Shown here: one piece after another, positions 1-6,756 of the stretch
Numbering within the stretch: position 1 is the stretch's first letter
Layout: every line of letters starts with the position of its first letter
NCBI GenBank assembly: GCA_004555425.1
Contig: SFID01000115.1
Span: 1-8,574 of the forward strand
Source of the DNA: Bacteroidales bacterium
Lineage (GTDB): Bacteria > Bacteroidota > Bacteroidia > Bacteroidales > Bacteroidaceae
DNA length: 8,574 nt
Direction: 5' to 3'
Translations under genes and position numbers: made by a program
The notes under the pieces: model-generated
Database searches by the model: none
What the model was told of the DNA's origin: nothing
What the model saw: the letters and a program-made list of their open reading frames with translations, nothing else

Positions 1-21
1 GATTCGTGTTTCTTTAACACG

Positions 22-162
22 CCCACTTGGAGGTTCTACCCCGCGCGATTAGTAAAATTAGAAAGATTCGTGTTAAAAGAAACACGAATCGAATTGCCTC
101 CCACTTGGAGGTTCTACCCCGCGCGATTAGTAAGATTAGAAAGATTCGTGTTAAAAGAAACA
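22..162. repeat. 63-bp direct repeat, two copies, 78-bp period
   Basis: Positions 22-84 and 100-162 are the same 63 bases with one difference (A at 56, G at 134). The copies are separated by 15 bases. Each begins CCCACTTGGAGGTTCTACCC and ends GTTAAAAGAAACA. Because the period is 78, a multiple of three, a minus-strand frame stays open through both copies and gives a repeated hydrophobic peptide; I regard that as a by-product of the repeat and not a gene. Two copies of this length, with a short spacer, do not fit a CRISPR array. It is most likely part of a dispersed intergenic repeat family that continues to the left of the window. Confidence 0.85.
65..90. repeat. Perfect inverted repeat inside the direct repeat
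   Basis: GATTCGTGTT at 65-74 is the exact reverse complement of AACACGAATC at 81-90, with the loop AAAAGA. The second direct-repeat copy keeps only the left arm (143-152). The first 20 bases of the window read like the same hairpin in the opposite orientation with a base missing (GTGTT at 6-10, AACAC at 16-20). No T tract follows, so it is not an obvious intrinsic terminator. Confidence 0.75.
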
Positions 163-204
163 ACGCACACCGCAGTGCCACATGTTGACTCGCTATCTGG
201 GGCA

Positions 205-240
205 ACCTGAGTAGTTACCATTTCCGGTAACTACTCAGGT
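205..240. terminator. Perfect 15-bp stem-loop, possible terminator
   Basis: ACCTGAGTAGTTACC (205-219) pairs without mismatch with GGTAACTACTCAGGT (226-240) across a 6-base loop, ATTTCC. The stem is strong enough for an intrinsic terminator, but the following bases GGTTTATT are only weakly T-rich, and no gene inside the window ends just before it. It could terminate a transcript entering from the left, or be a protein-binding dyad or intergenic repeat. The structure is certain; the function is not. Confidence 0.5.
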
Positions 241-263
241 GGTTTATTGCTGGCCAGGGGCGC

Positions 264-303
264 TATTGGCGCGCTGCACTTCATATTGGCGCGCTGCACT
301 TAA
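264..303. repeat. 20-bp tandem duplication
   Basis: The 18 bases TATTGGCGCGCTGCACTT occur at 264-281 and again at 284-301, giving two head-to-tail 20-base units that differ only in the last two bases (CA and AA). It lies between the 205-240 hairpin and the promoter at 386-419. No coding frame of interest covers it. Confidence 0.8.
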
Positions 304-385
304 CCCAATTTTGTAAAAAAAACACAAGGCAAAACGAAATGTAGTAGATTTTTTTGCCAGTAACGTGGCATTTTCGGCCACTTTC

Positions 386-419
386 CTTGGCTACAAAAAA
401 AATTATTCTTGTACTTTTG
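386..419 (+). promoter_or_regulatory. Bacteroidota-type promoter
   Basis: TACTTTTG at 412-419 matches the -7 box TAnnTTTG used by the primary sigma factor of Bacteroidota. CTTG at 386-389 is an acceptable -33 box with a 22-base gap, at the long end of the usual range. Transcription would start near 426. The next confident gene starts only at 735, so the product is either a small RNA from about 426 or a roughly 310-base leader of the envelope operon. Confidence 0.55.
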
Positions 420-425
420 CACTGG

Positions 426-530
426 TATTCCTTCCGCGGAAGTTGCTGAGTAAGAACAAGGCACACACCTGTTCGGCAGGCTCCCGAAAGGCGAAAGCCA
501 CATTGCGCCCAAGGCCGCACTGACAGTTTT
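426..530 (+). ncRNA. Possible small structured RNA
   Basis: This GC-rich stretch begins where the promoter at 386-419 should start transcription and ends with TTTT at 527-530, directly before the repeat element. It has several local hairpins: the palindrome CTTCCGCGGAAG (431-442), CCTG/CAGG closing a TTCGG loop (468-480), and GGC-GAAA-GCC with a GNRA tetraloop (490-499). I checked for the signal recognition particle RNA. The segment 475-499 has a loosely similar layout (CAGG, then CC-GAAA-GG, then AAAGCC), but it lacks the conserved GGAA loop and AGCAG element, and its halves do not form the long 4.5S helix. I do not recognise the family, and it may simply be untranslated leader. Confidence 0.3.
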
Positions 531-718
531 AGGTAGGTTCTATAAATCTGCTTGCAATGAGTTTTCGGCCATCGTGCCGTAGGTTTTTATTTTTCGTGAG
601 GGAGCGTAGCGAGCTACGCGACTGAATGAGAAACAAAGAGATACGATGCGGAGGCGTGAAAACATCCAAGCAGAATAGAAGCCCTGCCTTCCTTTGAAAC
701 TAATTTTAGAATCTACCT
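531..718. repeat. Intergenic repeat element, copy A (MITE-like)
   Basis: The element is bounded by AGGTAGGTTCTA (531-542) and its near-exact inverse TAGAATCTACCT (707-718), matching at 11 of 12 positions, the other being a G-T wobble. Its first 80 or so bases align well with copy B at 8127-8207, sharing the end sequence, a TCGTGCCGTAG core (571-581) and a GGGAGCGTAGCG segment (600-611). Inside, GCGTAGC-GA-GCTACGC (604-619) forms a hairpin. It contains no transposase gene. It ends only 16 bases before the first gene of the envelope operon, so it forms that gene's 5' region. I see no clear target-site duplication. Confidence 0.65.
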
Positions 719-721
719 TAA
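693..721 (+). promoter_or_regulatory. Weak promoter-like boxes before the envelope operon
   Basis: TTTG at 693-696 is followed after 17 bases by TACCTTAA (714-721), an imperfect match to TAnnTTTG. The boxes lie in the right end of repeat copy A, 13 bases before the ATG at 735. If real, the leader would be very short. The better promoter at 386-419 is an alternative for the operon. Confidence 0.2.
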
Positions 722-734
722 TCCTCTTCCCTGT

Positions 735-1286
735 ATGAAGAATCAACTTTTGATGCGCTGGTGCCTCCTAACGGCCATCGCCATCACCGGTTTTGGCTGG
801 AGTTATGCCCAGCGTGTGGGTCTGCGAACCAACGCATTGGCCTGGGCTACGGCTACACCCAACCTTGGTGTAGAACTTCGTATGTCGCGCCACTTCACCT
901 TCGCTTTAGATGCCTACGGCAATCCACTCAAGTTTGACAAACTTCGCACCCAGTTCGTAGCCTTGCAACCCGAGGTGCGCTATTGGTTTTCGGCCCGCCC
1001 ACAGGCTGGCCATTTTCTTGGCATCAACGCTTTCGGCGCTGCCTATAAGTTTCAAGCAAAAAACACTCGTCACGAAGGCGATGCCGTGGCAGCAGGTTTG
1101 ACGTACGGCTACAGCATTCCCTTGCACCGCCGTTGGAGTATGGAGGCCGCCATTGGAGCAGGCGTGCTTTACCACCGCGATTTCCATTATGGGAAAAATT
1201 CGGAGCGGCCCGACTCGCCCAATAATAAGAAGGTGAGATTGGCACCCACGAAACTTGGCCTCACCTTTACTTATCATCTGAAATAA
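735..1286 (+). CDS. DUF3575-type outer-membrane beta-barrel protein
   Basis: This 183-residue protein matches the DUF3575 family as I know it from Bacteroidales envelope and fimbria-associated loci. It begins with a signal peptide: a basic start, a hydrophobic stretch at residues 8-22, and probable cleavage after S-Y-A (residue 25). The mature part has the family pattern: LRTNALAWATATPNLGVEL (30-48), a strand ending in a Y/N-P turn (61-64), QPEVRYWFSA (78-87), GHFLGINAFGAAYKF (92-106), GLTYGYSIPL and RRWSMEAAIGAG (121-143), then a closing PTKLGLTFTYHLK strand. Alternating small and aromatic residues suggest a small outer-membrane barrel. No catalytic motif is visible and its function is unknown. 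The ATG at 735 lacks a Shine-Dalgarno sequence, which is normal in Bacteroidota; the next in-frame ATG would cut into the signal peptide. The next gene follows within 75 bases without a terminator, suggesting co-transcription. Confidence 0.85.
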   Translation: MKNQLLMRWCLLTAIAITGFGWSYAQRVGLRTNALAWATATPNLGVELRMSRHFTFALDAYGNPLKFDKLRTQFVALQPEVRYWFSARPQAGHFLGINAFGAAYKFQAKNTRHEGDAVAAGLTYGYSIPLHRRWSMEAAIGAGVLYHRDFHYGKNSERPDSPNNKKVRLAPTKLGLTFTYHLK

Positions 1287-1360
1287 TCCGCCATTCTCAA
1301 AAACAGAGGGCAACCACCATGTTTATGAAGGAACTATCCCCTACGAAAAAAGGAAATTCC

Positions 1361-3436
1361 ATGAACACACAACACAATATCTCCCAAAACCTCGTCCGAG
1401 GCAGCCGCCGCTTTCAACGATTGACGCTGCTCGTGGTGCTACACATTTTCACCATCTGCGCGATGGCACAGACCATACGTATGACTGGCGTCGTGCTGAA
1501 TAAAGAAACAAGAGAACCGCTTGTAGGCGTCAATATCGTGGACGTCAGCACAAACCGCTTGCTGGCAAACACAGACATGGACGGACGCTTTGCCACCGAT
1601 GTTCGGGCCAACGGCAAACTACGCTTCTCGATGGTTAACGCAAAATCCGTGACGATAAAGGTGGACAACCGCAAATATATTGAGGTTCTCATGGATGTGG
1701 AAAGCACACAATTTCAGGAAGCTGTAGTTAGTGCCAAGCGTATCACGAATAAGATTATGCCAGAGGTTACCAACATAGAAATTATAGGCAACACGGCAGC
1801 TATCAACACGAACGTACGTATGCCGGTGGAGATGTACTCTCCCCAAATTCGCTACGTGGCACAACCTGTCATGTGGAACGTCACACGAGGAACCTATAAG
1901 TTGATGCGGCCGTTGGTTTACGATGCCAGCCAATACCACGCAACGCAAGACAGAATGTACGACTTTAACATGAAGGAGAAAGACCCGTTGGCCTCCTACG
2001 TGACCCTTCATGCGGCAAATGAGAAGTCAGAATCGGGCCACTATTTCCTGATTCCTTACTCTGACTCCGTATATTGCGAGAATGCTAAGGATAACTACAA
2101 GTGTGATTTCTATCAGGCGTTGGAAGATTACACCAAAATATTATGGCGCGATACCATGACCATTGCCAAAGGTACAGTCAACCCACTCCGCTTCCTGGAA
2201 TACACGCTGGGAGGCTGCGATTTGGAGGGCAAGGAGTACATTCCGGAACCCGAAGTCAAACTACGCGAAACACAGGGAGAAATCCGCCTGCGTTTTGCCA
2301 AAGGCAGCAGTCAATTGAATACGCAGGACGAACAGAATATAGAAGAATTGGAACGCCTGTCAAGAGAAATGCGCGCCATCGCTGCCGACCCCAATGCTAC
2401 GCTCAGTGCCTTCTCTATTATGGGTATTGCCTCCCCCGATGGTACATACCGAGGAAACCTCAACCTGGCCAACCGCCGTATGCAGTCGGCCCTTAACGAA
2501 ATCATGAAATACGTGAGCACGGAAGACCGCAGAAGAATGGAAGTGCAGTCAAACGCCCGCGTAGCCACCTGGGACGAAGTGGTTGTTCTGCTTCGCCGCG
2601 ATTCGCTCTTTGATCAAGCCAACCAAATAGAAGAAATCATCGGCAAGTACAAGGGCATAGACAATCAAGGAAAAGCAATCAAGCGCCTCAGTTTCTACTC
2701 ACTGCTTGAGGAAAAATACCTTCCCCAACTGCGCCGCGTTCAGTACAAACTGGACTACTCCATCTTCCGCCAGCTGACGACTGAGGAAATCAAGGAACTC
2801 TACAAGGAGGATTTCCGCTCGCTGACGAGATTTGAGTACTACCGCCTGTTCAACGAAGAAACCGATGAAGAAAAGCGCGAAGAATACTTGCGCAACGCCG
2901 TCAACGTTTACCCTAGATTCTTGTTGGCTGCCAACCAACTGGCTGTGGCAAGAATCAAGAAAGACGCTCCTGAACTGGAACTGCTGGAGAATGCCGCTGG
3001 CGAAAAGGCACCTTATGCCGTAAACCTCAACCATACGATAGCCCTGCTCCACCACGGCCATTTCGAGGCAGCCGATTCACTGGTTGTACTCCTTGACCCC
3101 GCACAACCGCAAACGCGCATGGTCAAGGCCATCAGCGATGCCTACAACGGACACTACGAAGCAGCCTATCCCATTATTCAAGAAACCGGAATGCGCAACC
3201 AAGTGCTGATGCTGCTCGCCATGAAACGCAACCAGGAAGCTTTCGAACTGGCAAAGCAGTTGCCCGATGACAAAGCAGACCATCATTATATCCGAGCCAT
3301 CTGCCTCAATCGTTTGGAAAATCCCTTAGAAGCAGAAAAGGAACTCAAGAAGGCCTTCAAGATGGATCCCTCCCTGCTGAAGATTGCAGAAATTGACGGC
3401 GACGTCAACGGACTTTTGGAAAAAGGAAAAAAATAA
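1361..3436 (+). CDS. Secreted CarboxypepD_reg-like / OmpA-like / TPR-like protein
   Basis: With the ATG at 1361 the product has 691 residues. I chose this start because AGGA (1351-1354) precedes it and it gives a compact signal peptide: basic RGSRRFQR, hydrophobic LTLLVVLHIFTICAMA, likely cleavage after residue 36. An in-frame ATG at 1319 would add 14 residues. Residues 40-122 form a carboxypeptidase-regulatory-like beta-sandwich, with GVVLNKETREPLVGVNIVDV and TDMDGRF. Residues 123-304 are unassigned. Residues 305-400 resemble an OmpA-like domain (EIRLRFAKGSSQLN, then IMGIASPDGTYRGNLNLANRR), in the SPDG form common in Bacteroidales OmpA-like proteins beside DUF3575 genes. Residues 500-690 are helical and TPR-like, including LEAEKELKKAFKMDPS. 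I infer a periplasmic protein tied to the outer membrane or cell wall that scaffolds partners. It is probably co-transcribed with both neighbours. The domain calls are from motif reading; the exact function is unknown. Confidence 0.8.
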   Translation: MNTQHNISQNLVRGSRRFQRLTLLVVLHIFTICAMAQTIRMTGVVLNKETREPLVGVNIVDVSTNRLLANTDMDGRFATDVRANGKLRFSMVNAKSVTIKVDNRKYIEVLMDVESTQFQEAVVSAKRITNKIMPEVTNIEIIGNTAAINTNVRMPVEMYSPQIRYVAQPVMWNVTRGTYKLMRPLVYDASQYHATQDRMYDFNMKEKDPLASYVTLHAANEKSESGHYFLIPYSDSVYCENAKDNYKCDFYQALEDYTKILWRDTMTIAKGTVNPLRFLEYTLGGCDLEGKEYIPEPEVKLRETQGEIRLRFAKGSSQLNTQDEQNIEELERLSREMRAIAADPNATLSAFSIMGIASPDGTYRGNLNLANRRMQSALNEIMKYVSTEDRRRMEVQSNARVATWDEVVVLLRRDSLFDQANQIEEIIGKYKGIDNQGKAIKRLSFYSLLEEKYLPQLRRVQYKLDYSIFRQLTTEEIKELYKEDFRSLTRFEYYRLFNEETDEEKREEYLRNAVNVYPRFLLAANQLAVARIKKDAPELELLENAAGEKAPYAVNLNHTIALLHHGHFEAADSLVVLLDPAQPQTRMVKAISDAYNGHYEAAYPIIQETGMRNQVLMLLAMKRNQEAFELAKQLPDDKADHHYIRAICLNRLENPLEAEKELKKAFKMDPSLLKIAEIDGDVNGLLEKGKK

Positions 3437-3548
3437 CCCCACCAACGGCCGCCCTATACCTCGTCCGCACACGGGAAAGGCTGCCCGAACTTTCCACAAA
3501 GCATCTACACCCACCACCCCATACGACTAGTTATCGCACCTATATTAT

Positions 3549-6380
3549 ATGTATCACTTCACAAAGAAAACTTCTGCCCTTCGCCGTATATTGGCAATCT
3601 GTGCTGGCCTCGTCTGCATCCAAGGCGCACAAGCCCAGCTCGAACAGAGCGCGCTCGACTATCTGTTGCAGAAACCGCCTGTTGCCAAACATTTCGATGA
3701 CAAGAAATTCGGCGACCACATATTCTTTGAAGCCGGATTGGGTCTCAACGCTCGCCCTAGCAGAGAAAAGACAATCACAGACCCAGGCGTACAAGCCAAT
3801 GTGGCATTCGGCGACTGGGTGACGCCCACCCACGGTTGGAGATTTGGCGTCCGCGCTGGCACCTACAAATGGGGCACACCCAAGGCCAAGGCCCTCTCTC
3901 TGAGTGGCGACTACCTGCTCAACCTGACGTCGCTCGCCTCGCCCAGCTACCAGACACCACGCCACTGGGAATGGTACGGAATAGCAGGACTTGACGTAAA
4001 CCTGTCGCACTACGATGAATCCACCACCAAGTCCATGGGCGTGCATCTAGGATTGCGCTCGCAGTACAACGTTGGCGACTACACCTATTTATATATAGAA
4101 CCACAGGCTGGCCTGCAAAGCGACAAACTCTACCACGTCAACAGTTGGCGAAAGTTTCGCCCGATGGGCAGCATCCAAGCTGGTGTGGGCTATCGCCTTA
4201 TCCCAGGCGTGCGCAAACACAGAGCCGACACCACGGATGGCCATTGGCTGAGCCGCTGCTTCGTAGAAATTGCCGGAGGTCCCTCCTTCATTGCCAATTC
4301 TACACCCAAGAGTTGGGACGACCGCATGGGAATGCGCGTACAAGCCAGTTTGGGAAAATTCTTCGACCCCTACAACGCCCTACGTCTGACAGCGGCCTTG
4401 GCTGCCTACAGACAGCGGCCCTACGAACACGCCAGAGGTGCCATACTCTCGGCTGGCTATATGCTCAACCTCCACAACCTCATTGGCGGCTACGAACCCA
4501 ATCGCCGCTACTCCGTCAACGCAGTGGCCGATCTCAATCTTGGTCTTTCCACATCGGGAAAGGGGCGCAAGACCTCCTATGGTTTTGGCGGCGGTCTGCA
4601 AGCTAATTTGGGCATTGCCCCTGGCATAGGCATTTTCCTCGAACCTCGTGTGGACTTTATGCACGGCACGTCGGGCGGCTTTGCCCCCGAACTGAGCAGT
4701 GTGGGCAACTGGGACATCGTACCCTCCATCCTCTTAGGTCTTGGCTTTGCTCACGGCACACAGACCTACTCACAACTGGCGCGCAACAAGGACTTCGAGC
4801 AGCAGACTCCCTACGACCATCTGTTTGTAGACGCAGGCCTCGGCATCACCGAGCCTTGGACGCGCCACACCATGGGACACCCGACCAGCAACCTCCGTCC
4901 CAAAGCCTTCCTAGGCATTGGCAAATGGTGGGATGCCTACTCGGGAACGCGCATCTGGCTTGAAGCGCAACAGTTGGAAACGGCCAATTTGCAGCGCTAC
5001 AAGACTTTCAGCATCGGTGCCGATTATCTGTGGCACATCTCCAACACCCTCCACGGCTATGACCCCAACCGCGCAACCGATGTCTTCGCTGCTGTCGGTG
5101 TGAACGCATCCAAGCGCTCGGAAGGCGGCGGTTTCTTCTTCGGCGGCAACATTGGCGTTCGTGGCATCTGGAATATCAACAAGATGTGGGGACTCTATCT
5201 CGAGCCGCAGGTACGTATCTACAATAATAACTATCTGCCCAACTCCAGCTTCGGTCGCTTCAACACGGACATTACTGCCGCAGCCATACTCGGCGTTCAG
5301 GTGAACCTGCGCGACTATTTGCCCTCTCTAGGTTGGGAAGCCTACGACAACGATGACCGCCACAATTTCTTCTCTGTCGCAGGCGGCGTCGGCACATCGG
5401 CAGTGGGCGCTAGCAGCAAAGAATTCTGGGGCGTGGGCGGCCGCGTGAGTTTCGGCCATCGCTATTCGCCCGTTTCCGCTTGGCGCGTCAACCTGACGGG
5501 CTACGAGAACAGCATCAACAATCGCCGCTATGCCCGCGGCATGATTGGCGCAGACTATATGGCAGACCTAACTACGCTGGGAAAGGGATACGACACGGAC
5601 CACGCCGTTCGCCTTCGCGCACTCGCAGGTCTTGACCTCGGAGCCGACTACAAGCAAGGTGGAAAACCGCACTTCATCAGCGAGGTTCACGTTGGCGGAC
5701 AACTGGGTGTGCGCCTCTCGTCCCGCTTCGAACTCTACGTAGAACCGCAAGCAGCCTACGTCATGGGCGGCGGCCACAAGAGCAGCTGCGAGCGCCTTGA
5801 AGGTCGTGGCTATCTGGGTCTCAACTATGCCATCCACTCTGGCAATACGAAGGGTAACCGCAACGTTGTGCCCGAACGCAACCACTTCTTCAGTTTCGGC
5901 ATCGGCACAGGTGCTCACACGGGAACCGTTGCTACGATGTCGCCCAAACGCCGCAAGTTCACCACAGACTTCTCCGCAAACTACGGTCAATGGATCAACG
6001 CTGTCAGCGGTTGGAGAGCAGGACTTTCCACCAGCACTATTCAGATGTACGGCAAACACAATCGCCAAATCACCTCCATCCATGGCGACTACCTCTTTAA
6101 TGTGCTGACCCTCTGCGGCGGCGCCGACCGCCTTGACAGCAATTGGTTGCTCAACGGTAGCCTCGGCGCATCGCTCAACTTTGCCTCGCGCAAGGGTGAG
6201 AGCGCCCGCTTCGCTCCTGGCCTTCGCGCAGCAGCACAGGTGGGCTACAACGTGAGCGACAACTGGCAGCTCTATCTCGAGCCCAACATCAGCGTGACCT
6301 CCAAGCGCATTTGGCGCGGCACGGGCCATCCCGCAGAAGGCAACGTGGGCATCCAGTTGGGCACGGCCTACCGCTTCTAA
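3549..6380 (+). CDS. Five-module outer-membrane beta-barrel-like protein
   Basis: This is a 943-residue secreted protein. Residues 1-29 are a signal peptide (basic TKKTSALRR, hydrophobic ILAICAGLVCIQ, cleavage after A-Q-A). The rest is five tandem modules of about 180 residues, starting near 54, 236, 422, 603 and 777. Each has an opening F-V/F-A-G-L-G strand, a central G-(A)-D/G-Y-L/M strand (key Tyr at 122, 304, 493, 670, 848), often followed by a GYDPNR-like turn, and a closing LY(L/V/I)EPQ-type strand (Glu at 184, 365, 552, 732, 911). Three modules carry a WR motif (97-98, 645-646, 822-823). The protein ends in YRF, a terminal aromatic typical of outer-membrane barrels. No enzyme motif is visible. 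I infer either linked small barrels or a very large multi-strand barrel, reached by repeated duplication. The start lacks a Shine-Dalgarno sequence, and a 112-base gap from the previous gene holds no convincing promoter or terminator. I do not recognise a named family. Confidence 0.75.
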   Translation: MYHFTKKTSALRRILAICAGLVCIQGAQAQLEQSALDYLLQKPPVAKHFDDKKFGDHIFFEAGLGLNARPSREKTITDPGVQANVAFGDWVTPTHGWRFGVRAGTYKWGTPKAKALSLSGDYLLNLTSLASPSYQTPRHWEWYGIAGLDVNLSHYDESTTKSMGVHLGLRSQYNVGDYTYLYIEPQAGLQSDKLYHVNSWRKFRPMGSIQAGVGYRLIPGVRKHRADTTDGHWLSRCFVEIAGGPSFIANSTPKSWDDRMGMRVQASLGKFFDPYNALRLTAALAAYRQRPYEHARGAILSAGYMLNLHNLIGGYEPNRRYSVNAVADLNLGLSTSGKGRKTSYGFGGGLQANLGIAPGIGIFLEPRVDFMHGTSGGFAPELSSVGNWDIVPSILLGLGFAHGTQTYSQLARNKDFEQQTPYDHLFVDAGLGITEPWTRHTMGHPTSNLRPKAFLGIGKWWDAYSGTRIWLEAQQLETANLQRYKTFSIGADYLWHISNTLHGYDPNRATDVFAAVGVNASKRSEGGGFFFGGNIGVRGIWNINKMWGLYLEPQVRIYNNNYLPNSSFGRFNTDITAAAILGVQVNLRDYLPSLGWEAYDNDDRHNFFSVAGGVGTSAVGASSKEFWGVGGRVSFGHRYSPVSAWRVNLTGYENSINNRRYARGMIGADYMADLTTLGKGYDTDHAVRLRALAGLDLGADYKQGGKPHFISEVHVGGQLGVRLSSRFELYVEPQAAYVMGGGHKSSCERLEGRGYLGLNYAIHSGNTKGNRNVVPERNHFFSFGIGTGAHTGTVATMSPKRRKFTTDFSANYGQWINAVSGWRAGLSTSTIQMYGKHNRQITSIHGDYLFNVLTLCGGADRLDSNWLLNGSLGASLNFASRKGESARFAPGLRAAAQVGYNVSDNWQLYLEPNISVTSKRIWRGTGHPAEGNVGIQLGTAYRF

Positions 6381-6409
6381 GCCGCCAACAAGTTCAGACA
6401 ATTCCACGG

Positions 6410-6448
6410 GTAGGTTCTATAGGTTGTCTCATCATTTATAGAATCTAC
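6410..6448. repeat. Short hairpin copy C of the intergenic repeat ends
   Basis: GTAGGTTCTATA (6410-6421) pairs over 12 positions, one a G-T wobble, with TATAGAATCTAC (6437-6448) around a 15-base loop. These are the same end sequences that bound the longer elements at 531-718 and 8127-8277, here with almost no interior. It sits 29 bases after the stop codon at 6380 and just before the terminator at 6461. Confidence 0.65.
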
Positions 6449-6460
6449 CACATAAAACAC

Positions 6461-6499
6461 AAGGGACTGTGACACCGCGTTCACAGTCCCTTCTTTTTA
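6461..6499 (+). terminator. Intrinsic terminator of the envelope operon
   Basis: AAGGGACTGTGA (6461-6472) pairs perfectly over 12 bases with TCACAGTCCCTT (6481-6492) around an 8-base loop, and is followed by CTTTTTAT. It lies 80 bases after the last stop codon of the three-gene operon and is the first strong terminator after position 735. Confidence 0.85.
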
Positions 6500-6639
6500 T
6501 TGCTGCGGCTCGGTTTCGGACAGGCAGCAACACCTTTATCACAAAGGATTTTGAAACAAACAGTGCGCATTGTGCCCGACCTTTAGCCCATTTTTCTAAA
6601 AAAGATAAATAACATACCATACGTGTCATTCAGAATTTC

Positions 6640-6647
6640 TAAATTTG
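6640..6647 (+). promoter_or_regulatory. Putative -7 box of the glmM promoter
   Basis: TAAATTTG is an exact match to the Bacteroidota -7 consensus TAnnTTTG. I find no good TTTG 19-22 bases upstream, so the -33 box is poor. Transcription would begin near 6654, leaving a leader of about 100 bases before the ATG at 6757. The stretch from the preceding terminator to this box shows no gene and no other clear signal. Confidence 0.4.
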
Positions 6648-6756
6648 GCGCATAAGACAGCGGATGGGCTGCCAGAATACTCTCTACAGACATGCCTGCC
6701 CGCCGTTTCTCTTGCGCACATTCATTTTTTTCAAACCCACACAAATCAAATCCACC

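Noticed and set aside
22..162. CRISPR array
   Set aside because: There are only two units, each 63 bases long with a 15-base spacer, and no cas genes.
14..205. A 63-codon minus-strand frame with a repeated hydrophobic peptide
   Set aside because: The peptide repeat is a direct consequence of the 63-bp DNA repeat with a 78-base period. There is no ribosome-binding or promoter signal and no independent sign of coding.
426..530. Signal recognition particle RNA (ffs)
   Set aside because: The conserved GGAA loop and AGCAG element are missing and the halves do not form the long 4.5S helix, so the resemblance is too weak to name it.
540..746. Short minus-strand frames at 540-746 and 8122-8328 with similar peptides
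   Set aside because: The shared residues (for example YGT-A-NS-QA) follow from the two copies of the intergenic repeat. The DNA similarity extends outside any frame and the rest of the peptides do not align.
906..1313. A 135-codon open frame on the minus strand
   Set aside because: It is opposite the DUF3575-type gene, which has a signal peptide and family motifs; the reverse product has neither.
3540..4046. A 168-codon open frame on the minus strand
   Set aside because: It is antisense to the signal peptide and first module of the barrel protein, whose module pattern shows that the + strand is the coding one.
5568..6407. A 279-codon open frame on the minus strand
   Set aside because: It mirrors the end of the five-module barrel gene, has an Ala/Val/Glu-rich product without motifs, and runs through the repeat-like 3' end of that gene.
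6664..6756. Longer start of glmM adding 31 residues
   Set aside because: The added residues are not like any GlmM N-terminus, while the family sequence begins exactly at the ATG at 6757.
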